DNA of 64,000 nucleotides from Rutstroemia sp. NJR-2017a BVV2 (Eukaryota; Ascomycota; Leotiomycetes; Helotiales; Rutstroemiaceae): the NCBI GenBank assembly GCA_002946415.1, contig NJPS01000043.1, positions 822,014 through 886,013 on the forward strand. Reading direction: 5' to 3'. Position 1 is the first letter of the stretch. Every line of letters starts with the position of its first letter. The notes under the pieces are model-generated. The model did not search any database, was not told the DNA's origin, and worked only from the letters and a program-made list of their open reading frames with translations. The position numbers and the translations under genes are program-made. Of this stretch, positions 46,501-57,521 are shown piece after piece.

Positions 46501-48601
46501 TCGTGGGAAGCTTGTATCAATCCTGCTTCTCACACATCTTGCCTCACTCAAAAGCCTGGCGGGAGGGAATGGAATCGGGAGAACCACTGGAGTTCTCCGG
46601 GGTCACTCATAACCTTATTCTAAAGTTTATCAAAGCTGCCAATGGACGCACACCTACTTCATTCTACGCAGCTCGGTGTCTAAGCCGCCTTTTACCAAGA
46701 CTTGTGGAAGAGCATGGCTGGCAAAGCACGGATGGTGAGGAATGGCTTTCCAGCCTCGATATTCTCAAGGCTTCAACACAGAACGTCTTTGGCGCAACTG
46801 CAATACTGATAGGACTCCACGAGACTCTTGCTACAAGCCAACTCGCTAGCAATCTGTGTAACAGGATTATCAGTGAAATCACAGGTGCTTCTGCCCAGGC
46901 TGAGAAGACCCTCGCCCTTCTTGTTCTGTTGAACGCATGCTTGTCAATATACGACGACGATGATCTTCCAGTGGCGCAAAACCGATTGGTTTTCGCGGTC
47001 AAACAGATACTCTCATGGACACCAGACATTGCGAAAGCGGATTACTTCATTTCGTCTGAAGTCTGTCGTGCGTTACAAAAACTTTTGCCCGCAATCAAAA
47101 CTGTATATGGCTCATATTGGGAGAGCACACTTACTTTTTGCATCAGCATCTGGGAAACCATGGAAAGTGGTAATGACCAGGAGTCAAAATTGCCGATGAC
47201 TGGAATGTCTTTGAAACTATATTCAACCATAAATGACTTACAAGATGCCAACGATGATCTTGAAGATGCTTTGGCTCAATATGGCGAGAAGGCATCGCGT
47301 TGTTTCATTCGACTCATGCAACTTCCACGATCTAAACCCACCCAGCCCGCTGAGTTTGTCGATAGTCTGCTGTCGAGATTGATTAACAAGATACCCTCAA
47401 GTCATATTCACGACGTGACTGAGTTTTATCCACTCCTGGCCTCGGAAAACCGAACTGTTCAGTCTTCCGCATTTAATGTTCTGCATCGTGCGATTCCTGC
47501 TGCACAGGAGGAAATATCAGTCAATACTTTGATAGACAAAAAGGGTGAGCAAATTGATCATTCCTGATCCCCCATAATTTTGATAGACACTAATCCTCTT
47601 CAGACGCCCAATTACCAGAAGAACTTCTATCTCTTCTTTTAGATGCTCCATCAATACATAACTTTGATGACGAAGAACTTTCGGAATTCCCTCCATCCGT
47701 GCGGAGTTACCTACTTTCCTGGCATCTAGTGTATGACTCATTTGGCTCTGCCTCATGGAAAGTCCGCAAGGACTATCTCAATCATCTCCAGTCAGAGAAT
47801 TGTATTGGCTCGTTTTTGACATTCCTCTTTGATGTTCTCGGCCACTCAGAGGGCAGACCTTTTGATCTAGATAGAGCAAACTTCGATGAATCATACATCC
47901 GATCTTATGATTTAAAGCTGGCCGAAGCGGAGACTAATGAGCGAAATATGCAATGGCTGTTGATTCACCTCTATCACTTGTCACTCAAGCATACAGCCGA
48001 TCTTGTCAAGAATTGGTTCTCAGCCTGTCAATCGAAACAGACTCGGATGGCGGTTGAAGCATGGACTGAAAAATACTTCACTCCTCTCCTGATATCCGAC
48101 AAATTCGACGAAATCGAGGAATGGACATCTTCCTCCGAAGCAAAAGAAGCAGGAGAGAAGGAGCTCATGATCAAAGTATCCAAAGGCAAGCGCGAAGTCT
48201 TCGTGGGCTACGAAGTCGACGAAACTGCTATTCGAATCGTCATCCAATTCCCTCAAAACTACCCCTTCTACAACGTCAAGGTGGAAGGATTAAATCGCGT
48301 CGCCGTCCCCGAAAGAAAATGGAAAAATTGGTTGCTTATCGTGCAAGGTGCTATCACTTTCTCGAATGGAAGTCTGATTGATGGACTGACAACTTTCCGT
48401 CGTAATGTTGAAGGTAGTTTGAAAGGACATACGGAATGTGCTATTTGCTACAGTATCATCTCGAGTGAGAAGAAGATCCCGGATAAGAGGTGTGGGACTT
48501 GTAAGAATTTGTTCCATGGTTCGTGCTTGTATAAGTGGTTTGCTAGTAGTAACCAGAGCACTTGCCCGCTGTGTAGATGCAGTTTTAATTACGGAAGTTA
48601 G
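43572..48601 (+). CDS. LTN1: Listerin E3 ubiquitin ligase
   Basis: Exons 43572-43853, 43912-46019, 46070-47544 and 47604-48601 close in frame to 1620 residues, the usual length for fungal Listerin. The N-terminus has FGGFGFTTASSTLSYLTEPP and the conserved SFKNLYKKDGTTKSRALEDL. A long HEAT/ARM-like helical array follows. The end carries the RWD-like stretch IRIVIQFPQNYPFYNVKVEG and a RING of the C4HC3 order, CAICYSIISSEKKIPDKRC then CKNLFHGSCLYKWF then CPLCR. Ltn1/Rkr1 binds 60S subunits stalled with a nascent chain and ubiquitinates that chain in ribosome quality control. All zinc ligands are present. Introns are 58, 50 and 59 nt. Confidence 0.97.
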
Positions 48602-49118
48602 AGATATGTAGCGGTATGGGTATATGGTGGTTTTGTATCAAAACACGAAGGGTGCGACGGCGTTGGGATGTTGGAAGGATATGTTTCATATTAACAATAT
48701 CTTGGGTGGTATCATGGGTACAGGAGGATCTCGAATTCATGTCTTCAAAACAAATAGTGAATAAAGTATGACTTGGAGCGGTCCATCCAAGGAGGTGTAC
48801 TTTTATTCCCACTTGAACGTCTCTCTGTATCTGAAGGCCCTGTCATTATTCTTATAATTGTGTCGATGAAGAAATCACCCAAGACTCGATCTAAGGTTTT
48901 ATTTTCTCTATAATCACGAGATGCAATGAAATGGCAAGATCGTTTGAGTCGATGGCACCTGCTAATTTTGAAGATGAATGTGGCAGCATTCTCGAGTCCT
49001 CTTCATTCACATAAACATCACCACCATCATCATCATCAAACACTCACTTTTTGGTAATAGCTTTCACACACACTCGTTTATGAATCAGTATATTTCCAGT
49101 ATATCTATCTAATTCACC
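48602..49118. other. Intergenic: LTN1 3' side and promoter of next gene
   Basis: A CACCATCATCATCATC run near 49019-49036 precedes the next gene. No other structure seen. Confidence 0.6.
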
Positions 49119-50934
49119 ATGGTATTATTAGTCGTAAGTCATCCATCCGTCAGTCAACTCTCAGCACTTCATCACTCACTAACCTCCCCAGTATCTTCCC
49201 TTCAGAAGCAGCCCCCCTGCACCCGGATCCTCCGCAACGAACAATCCATCCACCGTCTCAACCTCAGCCGCCGCACTCCTCAAAGTCCCCGACACTACTC
49301 CAAAACCACGCAGCGAATACCTCCCCGACGACATGCACTTCAGAATCAAACAATGGATCCAGCGGCTCTCTGGCAAATGGCCCGATGCGGTACTAACCAC
49401 TACGCGCACACACACGAGCCAGGACTCGGCGCCGGTGCTGAAGGAAGAATCGTTGAAGCTGTATGAGGGGACGATAAGGGATTCGGAGAATGAGGATGTG
49501 GGGGAAGGGTTGCTGCTGGATTTGGTGAGTGGTGATGATGATGGGGCGTTGAATTTGGATGGGAGTGGAGAGAGGGTTGAGGTCCCGGATCCGGGGTTTC
49601 GGTTTTGTTGTAATGATCTTTCGATTTTTAGGGAGGTGAAGTGGGAGGGGGCGGTGATGAGTGGGGGGTTGAAGGGAGAGGAAGAGGGTGGTGAGGAGGA
49701 TGGGAAGAAAGTGGATGAGGATAAGGATGGGGTTGTAAAGAAAGGAGATGGGAAAGGTGGTAACGGGAATGAAGAGGGGAAAAAAGCTGATGCTGGGAAG
49801 AAAAAGGCCCAGGACCACAAGGTAAAACATGATGATCGAGATAAAGTTATCGATATTGCGATTTTACGGAACAAGCAAATTCTCGAAAACGTCGCGATTG
49901 GCAAACGGCCCACAGACCCCCGACTCTATGGCTTTTTCCAATGCGTGCAGCGCTGGAAAGGCGTCATGGACGTGAAAAGAAAAGGAGAATTCGACCGGAG
50001 AATCCACAAGGGCTATGTGATTCGAGTGCAGACTCTCGACTCTGGAATGGGGGAACATGGAATCAAAGTCGATTATCCATGGACTGGGTACTACTATCCT
50101 GTTAGTGTGAGAACGCCCCCCACGTATGCCGAGGGACCGTGGGGAGAGAAGCAGAGGACTTTTGTGCTGGGACGCGCGCATTACGGATGTGGGATGTATG
50201 ATCCTTCCCAGAAGGATCTGAAGAAGAAGTATAGAAGTGGTAAAAAGGCCAGGTGCAGAGCTTTGCATTTGGAAGGGTGTAGTTATGAGGACCATAAATA
50301 CAGGGAAGCGGCCGCGGGTGTTCGATTTGCTTGTCCGCATGGGAAAACTTGGGATGTTACGGTGCATACGAGATACGCCTTGATAACTGCGGGAGATGAC
50401 GGGGAGAATGAGCCGCCGGTGTTTAGATGGAGAAAGTGGTTGAAGAAAGAGTATGACAGGACCCACAAGCCTTCTTTCGAGTGCGAGTGGTACAGGAAAA
50501 AGTGGGTGGAGCCAGCGAGACTTGCGGCGGAGGAGGAGGAGAGGAAAAGGTTGGAACTTGAACTCAAGAAGAGCAGCGAGGGCGTTCTGGAGTTGGATCT
50601 GGGGGGCCCGAGTGGGTTTAATACAAAGTCCGAACAGAGTCTGGGGCCGGATCTAGATGCTGAGACGGAGGATCCGGCGTCGTCAGGTAGTGCGCGAGGA
50701 TCTAGTTCTAAGCCAATGTTGGAAAGTCTGAGTCTAAAAACAGGCAAGGCGAAAACGGCGTCTGGAAGTGGATCGTCGAAGGAAAGTGGTCGTGTGAAAT
50801 TATTCAGGCCTAGCTTCTGGAGGAGGAAGACTTCACAGATGACGAAAGCGACGACTGTTGGAGCGACGTCGTCAGATAGCGGATTGGCGAAACTGTTCGG
50901 ATTAAACAAAACTGAGGATGCCATGAAGAAGTAG
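49119..50934 (+). CDS. Uncharacterised protein, 585 aa
   Basis: A 15-nt first exon (49119-49133, MVLLV) joins exon 49192-50934 in phase 0 across a 58-nt intron (GTAAGT..CCAG, CTAAC branch site), adding YLPFRSSPPAPGS and more upstream of the first internal ATG. The N-terminal third is polar, with an acidic Gly/Lys/Glu tract (about 170-235). The central region (about 250-420) is Trp/Tyr/Cys-rich and looks folded: DPRLYGFFQCVQRWKGVMD, IKVDYPWTGYYYPVSVRTPP, RCRALHLEGCSYEDHKYRE, FRWRKWLKKEYDR. The C-terminus has a Glu/Arg coiled-coil-like stretch and a Ser/Lys-rich tail. I recognise no family. The tail and acid tract suggest an intracellular, partly disordered protein. Confidence 0.7.
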
Positions 50935-52004
50935 TGCCTGGAAGTTGTTTGTTGAATTAAAGGGTTCAGGAGGGTTGAATATCTGGTAGTTCTATGTATT
51001 AGAACACAGCCATACAGCAGTTTAGCATAGTATATTAGCGAGTTATGGATGTTATTCAAGCGCAGTTAAGTTTCTCCCTGCATCCACAGAGATGTCGAAG
51101 AGCTATCGACGATTCTGTTCAGACGGGAGTGAATGGGAATGATTGAACTTGCTGTTTTTTACACGATGAATTGACATAGAAAGACGAAAGGCAGTAAATA
51201 TTCTGAGTTTCTGTGCATTAATCTGGTATGTGCGTACTTGGAGACAAGACATCATTATGTTTACTGATATCTACTGAGGCAGTTGATGTAAAGTCGACAG
51301 AAATCCCTCCCATGGCTGGACACTGTCAGATTACGCTCTTCAAGGAAGAAGAACCTCTGCGTACTAAGTCTTTTGCCTGATCATGTTCTGGCAATATCAC
51401 ATCGAGGGTTAGCCAATACTAGTGAATTGGATGAAGACTGACGTTTGCTCCTTCCATATTTGGATATCACGAACCTCAAAGTACATTCACTGGATCAAAC
51501 ACTAACCGCAAGATCTTAGGTAACTGTAATAACTCAATAAAATCCAAAGATACAACTTTTCCTCGATCTTGACGTTTCAATCAAGGATCGAGGGTTGATT
51601 CAATTTGGCTCTCGACCGATTTCAGAAGGTGCATTCACTCAGAGCTTGAGATCCTTCCAATCATCCATTGTTGCAAGTTCAACATCTGGAGACTTTGTAA
51701 AGCATCTTAGTTCAACTATTAATGCTTTAAATTGAGGTATCCGCCAGTCTCGAAAACCTTCTATTTGCTATTGTATTCATACTCATTTCAATGAGACGGA
51801 TTAAGGTGTTCAAGGTAGCCTCTCTGAAACCATTGAAAGAGGTATCAATTCCTCTGTGATACCCGCAATTTCGAAGCTGAAGTTGAGCATATCAGCAGGT
51901 AACCACGGGACGAATCAACAATCGAAGACGGCAGATCCTGTGGTCTTTGATGGCCATTCTGGTTTAGCGTCGACACCCCAGCGTATGACAACTCGAACAG
52001 TGTT
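50935..52004. other. Intergenic, about 1.1 kb
   Basis: 3' region of one unknown gene and promoter of the next. I looked for exons, tRNA boxes and repeats and found none to report. Confidence 0.5.
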
Positions 52005-53517
52005 ATGAGTATTATTCCAGCGAAAATGGTATGTACGAATGGCAGCTGAATAGCTAGCCGTATCCCCTATATCTTTCTCCTTCCCCCTCATTTTGCTCCG
52101 TTCCTTTCTTCCACATCATTCTCTGACAACGACTATCAAGCCGAACCATGATCAATATAAAAAGCCATACAATTTGCCTCCTCCGCAAAAACCAAAGAAT
52201 CGCCACCCTCCCAATCAAATCCCTACTTGTGATGGTCAAATTCCTGTGGTTTATCAACCTCCTATCAAAAATCTTCAGGATTCGTTACTCAACACTCCCG
52301 TTGACTTCACTTCTCTCATCACCCATCGCCGGCGCATCATCACTCGCTGGCCTCATGATAGGAACCCTAATTCCTATGACCCTTTGTTGTTTGCTCAGGG
52401 TGCTGTGCGTCATCCCGTCAATATACCGACCTTCAATGGCCCCTCTTTGCCAACCGTTGATCATCCCTTGATTTTACGTTCCAATGCCCCCTTCGTAGAG
52501 GCAGCACCGGGTCCTCAAGCTTTCCTTTCTTCGTCTCCAGTATTTTGCTGTCAAGAGGTGACCATTCTGGAACGCCCATCAAGGAACCAAGAGCTGGATC
52601 TTTGCCATTTTGTAACATATTGGACAAGACAGATTCGTGAAATCCCGTTCCATACTGACCAACTTGGATTTTTGCCATCACAGTCAGCGAACCCACATAT
52701 CAGTAGCCCAATGGTCTTTCTCCCAGGCGCCCAGGTTTTTAAGGTGGCGAAACTGGGAGAACATGGAGGCAACAGATATTTTGCTTATGGCTTAAATAAA
52801 TACTGGGAAATCTTGCCACCAGATGAACTACACAAGATGGGCTCGACCGAAAATTCAGTGCCTGTGAGTTCCAAGTACTCTACCACAGGCAGATGGAAAT
52901 GCAACACCCATGGACACGTTTGGTCTATCAGTATCTTGGAAGTTTCATGCGAAGCTGGAACTGCCAACTCAAGTATCGATATGCCAGCGAGGAGAGTAGG
53001 ACCTAATGCATCAAGCGTTAGCACGGGTAGCAGAAAGGGAAATGCGGTCTTTCAAGGTGGAATAAAAAATCTTCACGAAAGGAAATTTAGCTCCAATGCT
53101 TCAAGTGCAATGAGACCAATGGCCGACATGATCATCGACTCTTACCCAGATACCAAGCAGACTCTCCAACAACTTACAAATCCGCACACTCTTCTTCCAC
53201 AGGTGAGCGAAACTAACAATACCGCCACCATCGATCCATTCCAAAACCCACTAGCGACTTTTGAACAAGACCACTTCGCGGCCAGTCACCAGTTTCTCAA
53301 TTCATACGACCACGAATTCGAGCCAAACATGGAGATCGTCTCAGGCGGCTTTTCCGACGCTCTAGACAACGACGAGATGTTCAAGGAAACCGGCGCCTTC
53401 AATGCGGCGGACTCCGAATGTGATGGTGTGGCAGCTGATTATGGATTTGCCGGTATTCGAGACGGAAACATGTATGTAGGGGAAACGGCGGTGGGGTTGA
53501 ATTCTTATGCAATGTGA
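52005..53517 (+). CDS. Uncharacterised protein, 466 aa
   Basis: The long frame ending at 53517 has no in-frame ATG near its start. A 24-nt upstream exon (52005-52028, MSIIPAKM) ends at a GTATGT donor and joins 52141-53517 in phase 0 through a 112-nt intron with CTGAC branch site and CAAG acceptor, giving PNHDQYKKPYNLPPPQKPKN as the next residues. The protein has a Pro/Asn-rich N-terminus, a middle with FCCQEVTILERPSRN, LDLCHFVTYWTRQIREIPFH and GGNRYFAYGLNKYWEILPPDE, and an Asn/Ser/Asp-rich C-terminal half with no evident fold. It has no signal peptide or membrane segment. No family is recognised; probably lineage-restricted. Confidence 0.62.
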
Positions 53518-54394
53518 TGGACTTTTCGATGGCAGACTCATTCATGGTAATTAGAAGGAACAAAAATGACACTCCCTGTGCTCAAAATTAACTCTGTTTT
53601 ACTTGAACTCGTGACTATCTTGCCCTCCATTTCATTCTTGTGTTGGGTGAGGATAATGAATGCATGGATGCCCGAATAGGTGGATGGACGAGCGGGGCAG
53701 CCATGTAGCCGAGGAAGGAAGGGAGAGAACTACCAACAGCACTAGCAGATAGGAGCTCGTGATGATCGAGCAACGGAATCGCCTATTTCATAAGACTTGA
53801 GACACGGGATGGTTGCTATGCTACTATGCATTTCTTGTAATGTTTTAAATGTTTTATATCTTCAAAAGCTAAGCAGGAGGCTGAGCCTGGCGATGTCTAT
53901 TCCGACGACATACATGAATCTGAGCCATCATATTATGTGACAGTGGCCTGGTGACAAGGAACCCACGTGTCTTGGAGAAAGCACCATCCATTGGAGATTG
54001 TACACATTCCTTCCAGCGATCGATGCACATCTAGGTTGTAGGCATCGAGATCCAGTATCAACTTCCCCACGGGTGCCGACCAGGTGATAAAGGAATTCCT
54101 CGGCTTATTATCTCTAATTTTTTGTACGCATTCCCGGCTCGACGCCTCAGATCAGGAATGGGGATGATGATTGGATGCCGGTGTGTCAGGAGCTTGGGGA
54201 AGGGAGAGGAGGAGGAAAAGAAGAGAAGGAAGTTGAAGAACAGGAGGCGTGTTCTAGATTTTGGGGGTTGGGGTATATAGAAGGGGGGTTCTCTCGGTTT
54301 GCTTCCTTTCAGAGAGATTCTTCCGATATCTGTATACAGATAAACAACCAACCCAAGAAAATATATCAAGCAAGACAAAAACACAAAAGCAAAG
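53518..54394. other. Intergenic upstream of the second small secreted gene
   Basis: 880 bp with no supported gene; the TATA-like box near its right end is listed separately. Confidence 0.55.
54274..54279 (+). promoter_or_regulatory. TATA-like box of the second small secreted gene
   Basis: TATATA in the context GGGGTATATAGAAGG, about 116 bp before the ATG at 54395, a plausible distance for a fungal TATA box with a short leader. Confidence 0.5.
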
Positions 54395-54815
54395 ATGCAG
54401 TTCATCTACCAAATCCTCATCATGTGCCTCTGCACCTTCATCGGCGTCATGCATGCAATCCCCAATCCCATCGCGCTCCCGCATCCTGAGCCCAAGATGG
54501 CGATTGAGGAACGTCAGATTCCTACGCAGGGAGGCCCGGTTGATGTTCGTATTTTCCGTTTCTCCGTTGTCATAGCAGAACTAACCGCATGCTCACAAAC
54601 AGTCCTATCCCTTCTGCTGCCGCCCCAACCCCGGAACCGGCGGGACCATCTGCTGCAACAATACAATGGCCCAATGGAGTTTTACCGGTGACAATTCCAC
54701 TGACTGCACCAATTATACCGTCTTGGGGCATGCTGCGTATTACATTGCATGTTTCGCTGATAAGTGTGCTGGCCAGCCTATTACCCCCAAGCCAGTGACG
54801 ATCCAGTATAAGTAG
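54395..54815 (+). CDS. Small secreted cysteine-rich protein, 120 aa
   Basis: Exons 54395-54544 and 54603-54815 join in phase 0 across a 58-nt intron (GTTCGT..ACAG, CTAAC branch site). The N-terminus is a signal peptide (FIYQILIMCLCTFIGVMHA). A short Pro-rich propeptide-like stretch ends in EERQIPTQGGPVD. The mature end has seven cysteines in the pattern PFCCRPNPGTGGTICCNNT, DCTNY, YIACFADKCAG. The double CC pairs resemble the spacing in several small fungal secreted proteins, and hydrophobin was considered but the eight-Cys order is absent. N-glycosylation sites NNT, DNS and TNY-T are present. Function unknown; an effector or surface role is only a guess. Confidence 0.8.
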
Positions 54816-55093
54816 ACGTGAGGGGAGGGAGGAGTCTGGGGATTGGAGTCGCGGTGGGTGGAGGGATGAAGGAATGAATGGAGGGGTATTGAGTGGTTAT
54901 TTGGTTTCTCTGTTAGTTGATGGTGGCATTTTGTCGTTCGTTCGTTCGGGTGGGATCGTTGATTTTTGTTCTGTGATATGTGGGATCATTCATTGAGTAT
55001 TTAATTGCAATAAATAGGGCATGGAAAGGAACAGTGAGTTTGGTCGCTCATTAACATTTTTGTCAGTCTCGATCAATAATGTATTTGATTCAT

Positions 55094-56699
55094 TCATTCC
55101 TGCTGGGTTTCGAAGAATGTATGTTTCAATGCCTGAGCCACAACACCATTAGCCTGTATGATCTGAACGACATGTACAAGGAAATATCCTAAAGTATTAA
55201 ATGAAAATAACGAACCTCTGCCGCCGTCAACCTATTTCCACTTTCATAGACAACCAACTTGGATACCAAATCTCGTTCGGATTCCCCAACTCCTGGTAGT
55301 AATTCTTCCCATGATTGGGCAGGAAATACATTCCACCATTCGAATGGATTGGTTCTCCATTTCATGGCTTCGGGCCAGGTTTCTTCATTCGGGGTTCCTA
55401 AAGTCTTGAACATGCTGAGAATCAAACCAAGTTGATTCCCATCCTCCTCGCCTCCACGGCTTTCGAGTAATGGAGTCGGAGGACTGCGTAAACATTCGGC
55501 TAGAAGTACACCTGTAGACCAGAGATCTAGCGATGTTATGTATGCAGTGTTGCCGAAAAGTGTTTCGGGAGCACGGTAACAGGTTGTGCCAACCTCGAGA
55601 CACTTTTTACTAGCCGGTTCGGTGGAGGTGGAGATGGTGGGATGCCATGCGGTGCCGAAATCGGCTAGGATGACTGGGTCGGGACTGGATATGTTTTTTG
55701 GGATGAGGATATTGCCGGGTGATATGTCGCGGTGGATTATTTGCTGGGCATGAAGATATTCGAGTCCGGAGAATACATCCTTGAATATCCTCTTTGTTGA
55801 CTCGCTATCAAGAGACTCTCCCTGTTTCCGTAGAAGATCATTCAGAGTCATTGGCATGTACGGTAATACAAGGACCAGTCTAGACGCTTGATCATGAAAG
55901 GTAGAGTGCAAGGATATGATGGAAGGATGTGAGAGTTGTTTGAGGATGGCTATTTCTCGAGTTGGTGAATGCGGCTCGACTTGATGGGTTTCTGTGATTA
56001 CTTTCAGAGCGTAGATACCGGATCTATAGACGTGAGAGATGGCGCCGGTGGAGATTTCATGGCAGTTTTCATAACTTCCAATGCGTATGCCAGGACTACT
56101 TGGTGGAGATGGGGGTGCATCAATCGAGGTGGCACTGGTGCTGGTTATAGCTGAATTGCAAGCAGCGTCATACTCATCCTATTATGCTAGTCAGTAAACT
56201 AGAAATGAAAATTGCAAGACTATATCCACAATGGGATGATGGAGTTGATATTTATCGAGCATTGGTGGGAGCGGACCAAGTGGTCAACAAGCATCTGGTA
56301 AACTTAGGGCTGAAATCGACTTGTCTCGCACAAACATGGCCGACTCATCCGCCGAGCTCCCAAGCCGACAAACAACACTGACTATCAGGTCTCGGCAAGA
56401 TGATGGCAGCAGCTCGAAAAGGAGGGAAATGACCGTTGTCCACGTGACCACTTATGTGAAACCTTCTAACTCACTCTAGACTCGGAATTATTGTAAGCTT
56501 CTGACTCGGCATTAAATGCCACCTTCTGTGCGTTGGTAGCGGCAGTGGAACCGTTGCTGATAAGAAATTTCCTTCTGTTATGACGATGAGTAGTTAGTGA
56601 AGATATTGTAGACGACCTGAGTAGCACCTACATTTTTTGAATGTTGTCGTATCTCTCTGCGGCTGAAAGACCTTGCTTCCAGTCTGAGGAGTCGCTCAT
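55094..56699 (-). CDS. CDK-activating-kinase-like Ser/Thr kinase (Csk1 type)
   Basis: Exons 56699-56632, 56574-56475, 56178-55216 and 55132-55094 close in frame to 389 residues. An N-terminal extension of about 90 residues (SDWKQGLSAAERYDNIQK, SEAYNNSESRDEYDAACNSA) precedes the kinase fold: a degenerate Gly loop (IGSYENCHEISTGAISHVY), ATP-site Lys in YALKVITE, Glu in REIAILKQL, the loop IIHRDISPGNIL, DFG in LADFGTAW, and VGTTCYRAPETLFG. It fits the divergent Csk1/CAK group that phosphorylates CDK activation loops. In the catalytic loop the usual Lys after HRDI is Ser (HRDIS). The last exon supplies ALKHTFFETQQE. Intron 2 is 296 nt. Substrate assignment is by family only. Confidence 0.85.
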
Positions 56700-57521
56700 C
56701 TTGCTATTGCTATTGACATAGACACTTGTTGCGCAGGGAGTACGGCCGAGAAATGTTGCGTACGACCGACACGTCGCCGGTGCCCGGGTCTGAGATGGTC
56801 TCTGTAAGATTGCTGAACAGAACTAGAGCCGGATGAAGACCGGACATTTATGTTTATATGGCTCGCGTGACGGCAGGTAGATCCCGTTCGTATTAACGGC
56901 AGTGGAGTGGACTGGTATTGGTATTGGTATTGGGATTGGTACAAGTTAATATTACTCGAGGAACTTATGTCTCTCCTTTTATATGGGGAGGCGAGCCAAA
57001 AATAACAGCTCAGAAGTCCCACCAGTCCTCCACATAAACATGTTCGCACACGAAGGCCATGACGATCGTTTCTGCTTAGTACTTGTACTTGTTCGTACTC
57101 ACTCATAACCTTACTCCTCATGCAATACTTCGTCGTGCATGATGGCCATGGAATTGGCCGCAGGGATCCGTGCAAGCGATCCCCGAGGGGCTCCGGCCAC
57201 TCATGGAGAGCCGCTCATGCCGCTTCAAGGCTGGAATCGTGGAGAAAACGAGGTGCGCTCGGTGCGGTCGGTTTTCCCGTGTGCAGAGTAATACAGTCCT
57301 CGTACCCAATGAGTCCACCATGACATTTCATTTTAGTGAGTGGAACTCCCAGGAATAGTTACAATTTACAACAACACTCTTCTCTCTTTACTTACAACTT
57401 AATTCTCCTCTCACCAACACACTCCCTCTCTCACCTTGCTTTGTATGACTATGCCCCGTCTCTTGTTACACCGATAATTATTCCACACACACGACCAGGG
57501 AAACATCATCAATCTTTAATC
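56700..57521. other. Divergent promoter region, kinase / SYP1
   Basis: 820 bp between two divergent starts, with a GGTATT/GATTGG hexamer run at about 56913-56941. No further gene was seen. Confidence 0.6.

Noticed and set aside
49179..49913. 244-codon minus-strand frame with Pro/Ser/Phe runs
   Set aside because: Antisense shadow of the acidic Lys/Glu tract of the plus-strand gene at 49119-50934.
54395..54815. Hydrophobin
   Set aside because: Seven mature cysteines with two CC pairs do not follow the C-CC-C-C-CC-C order of hydrophobins.
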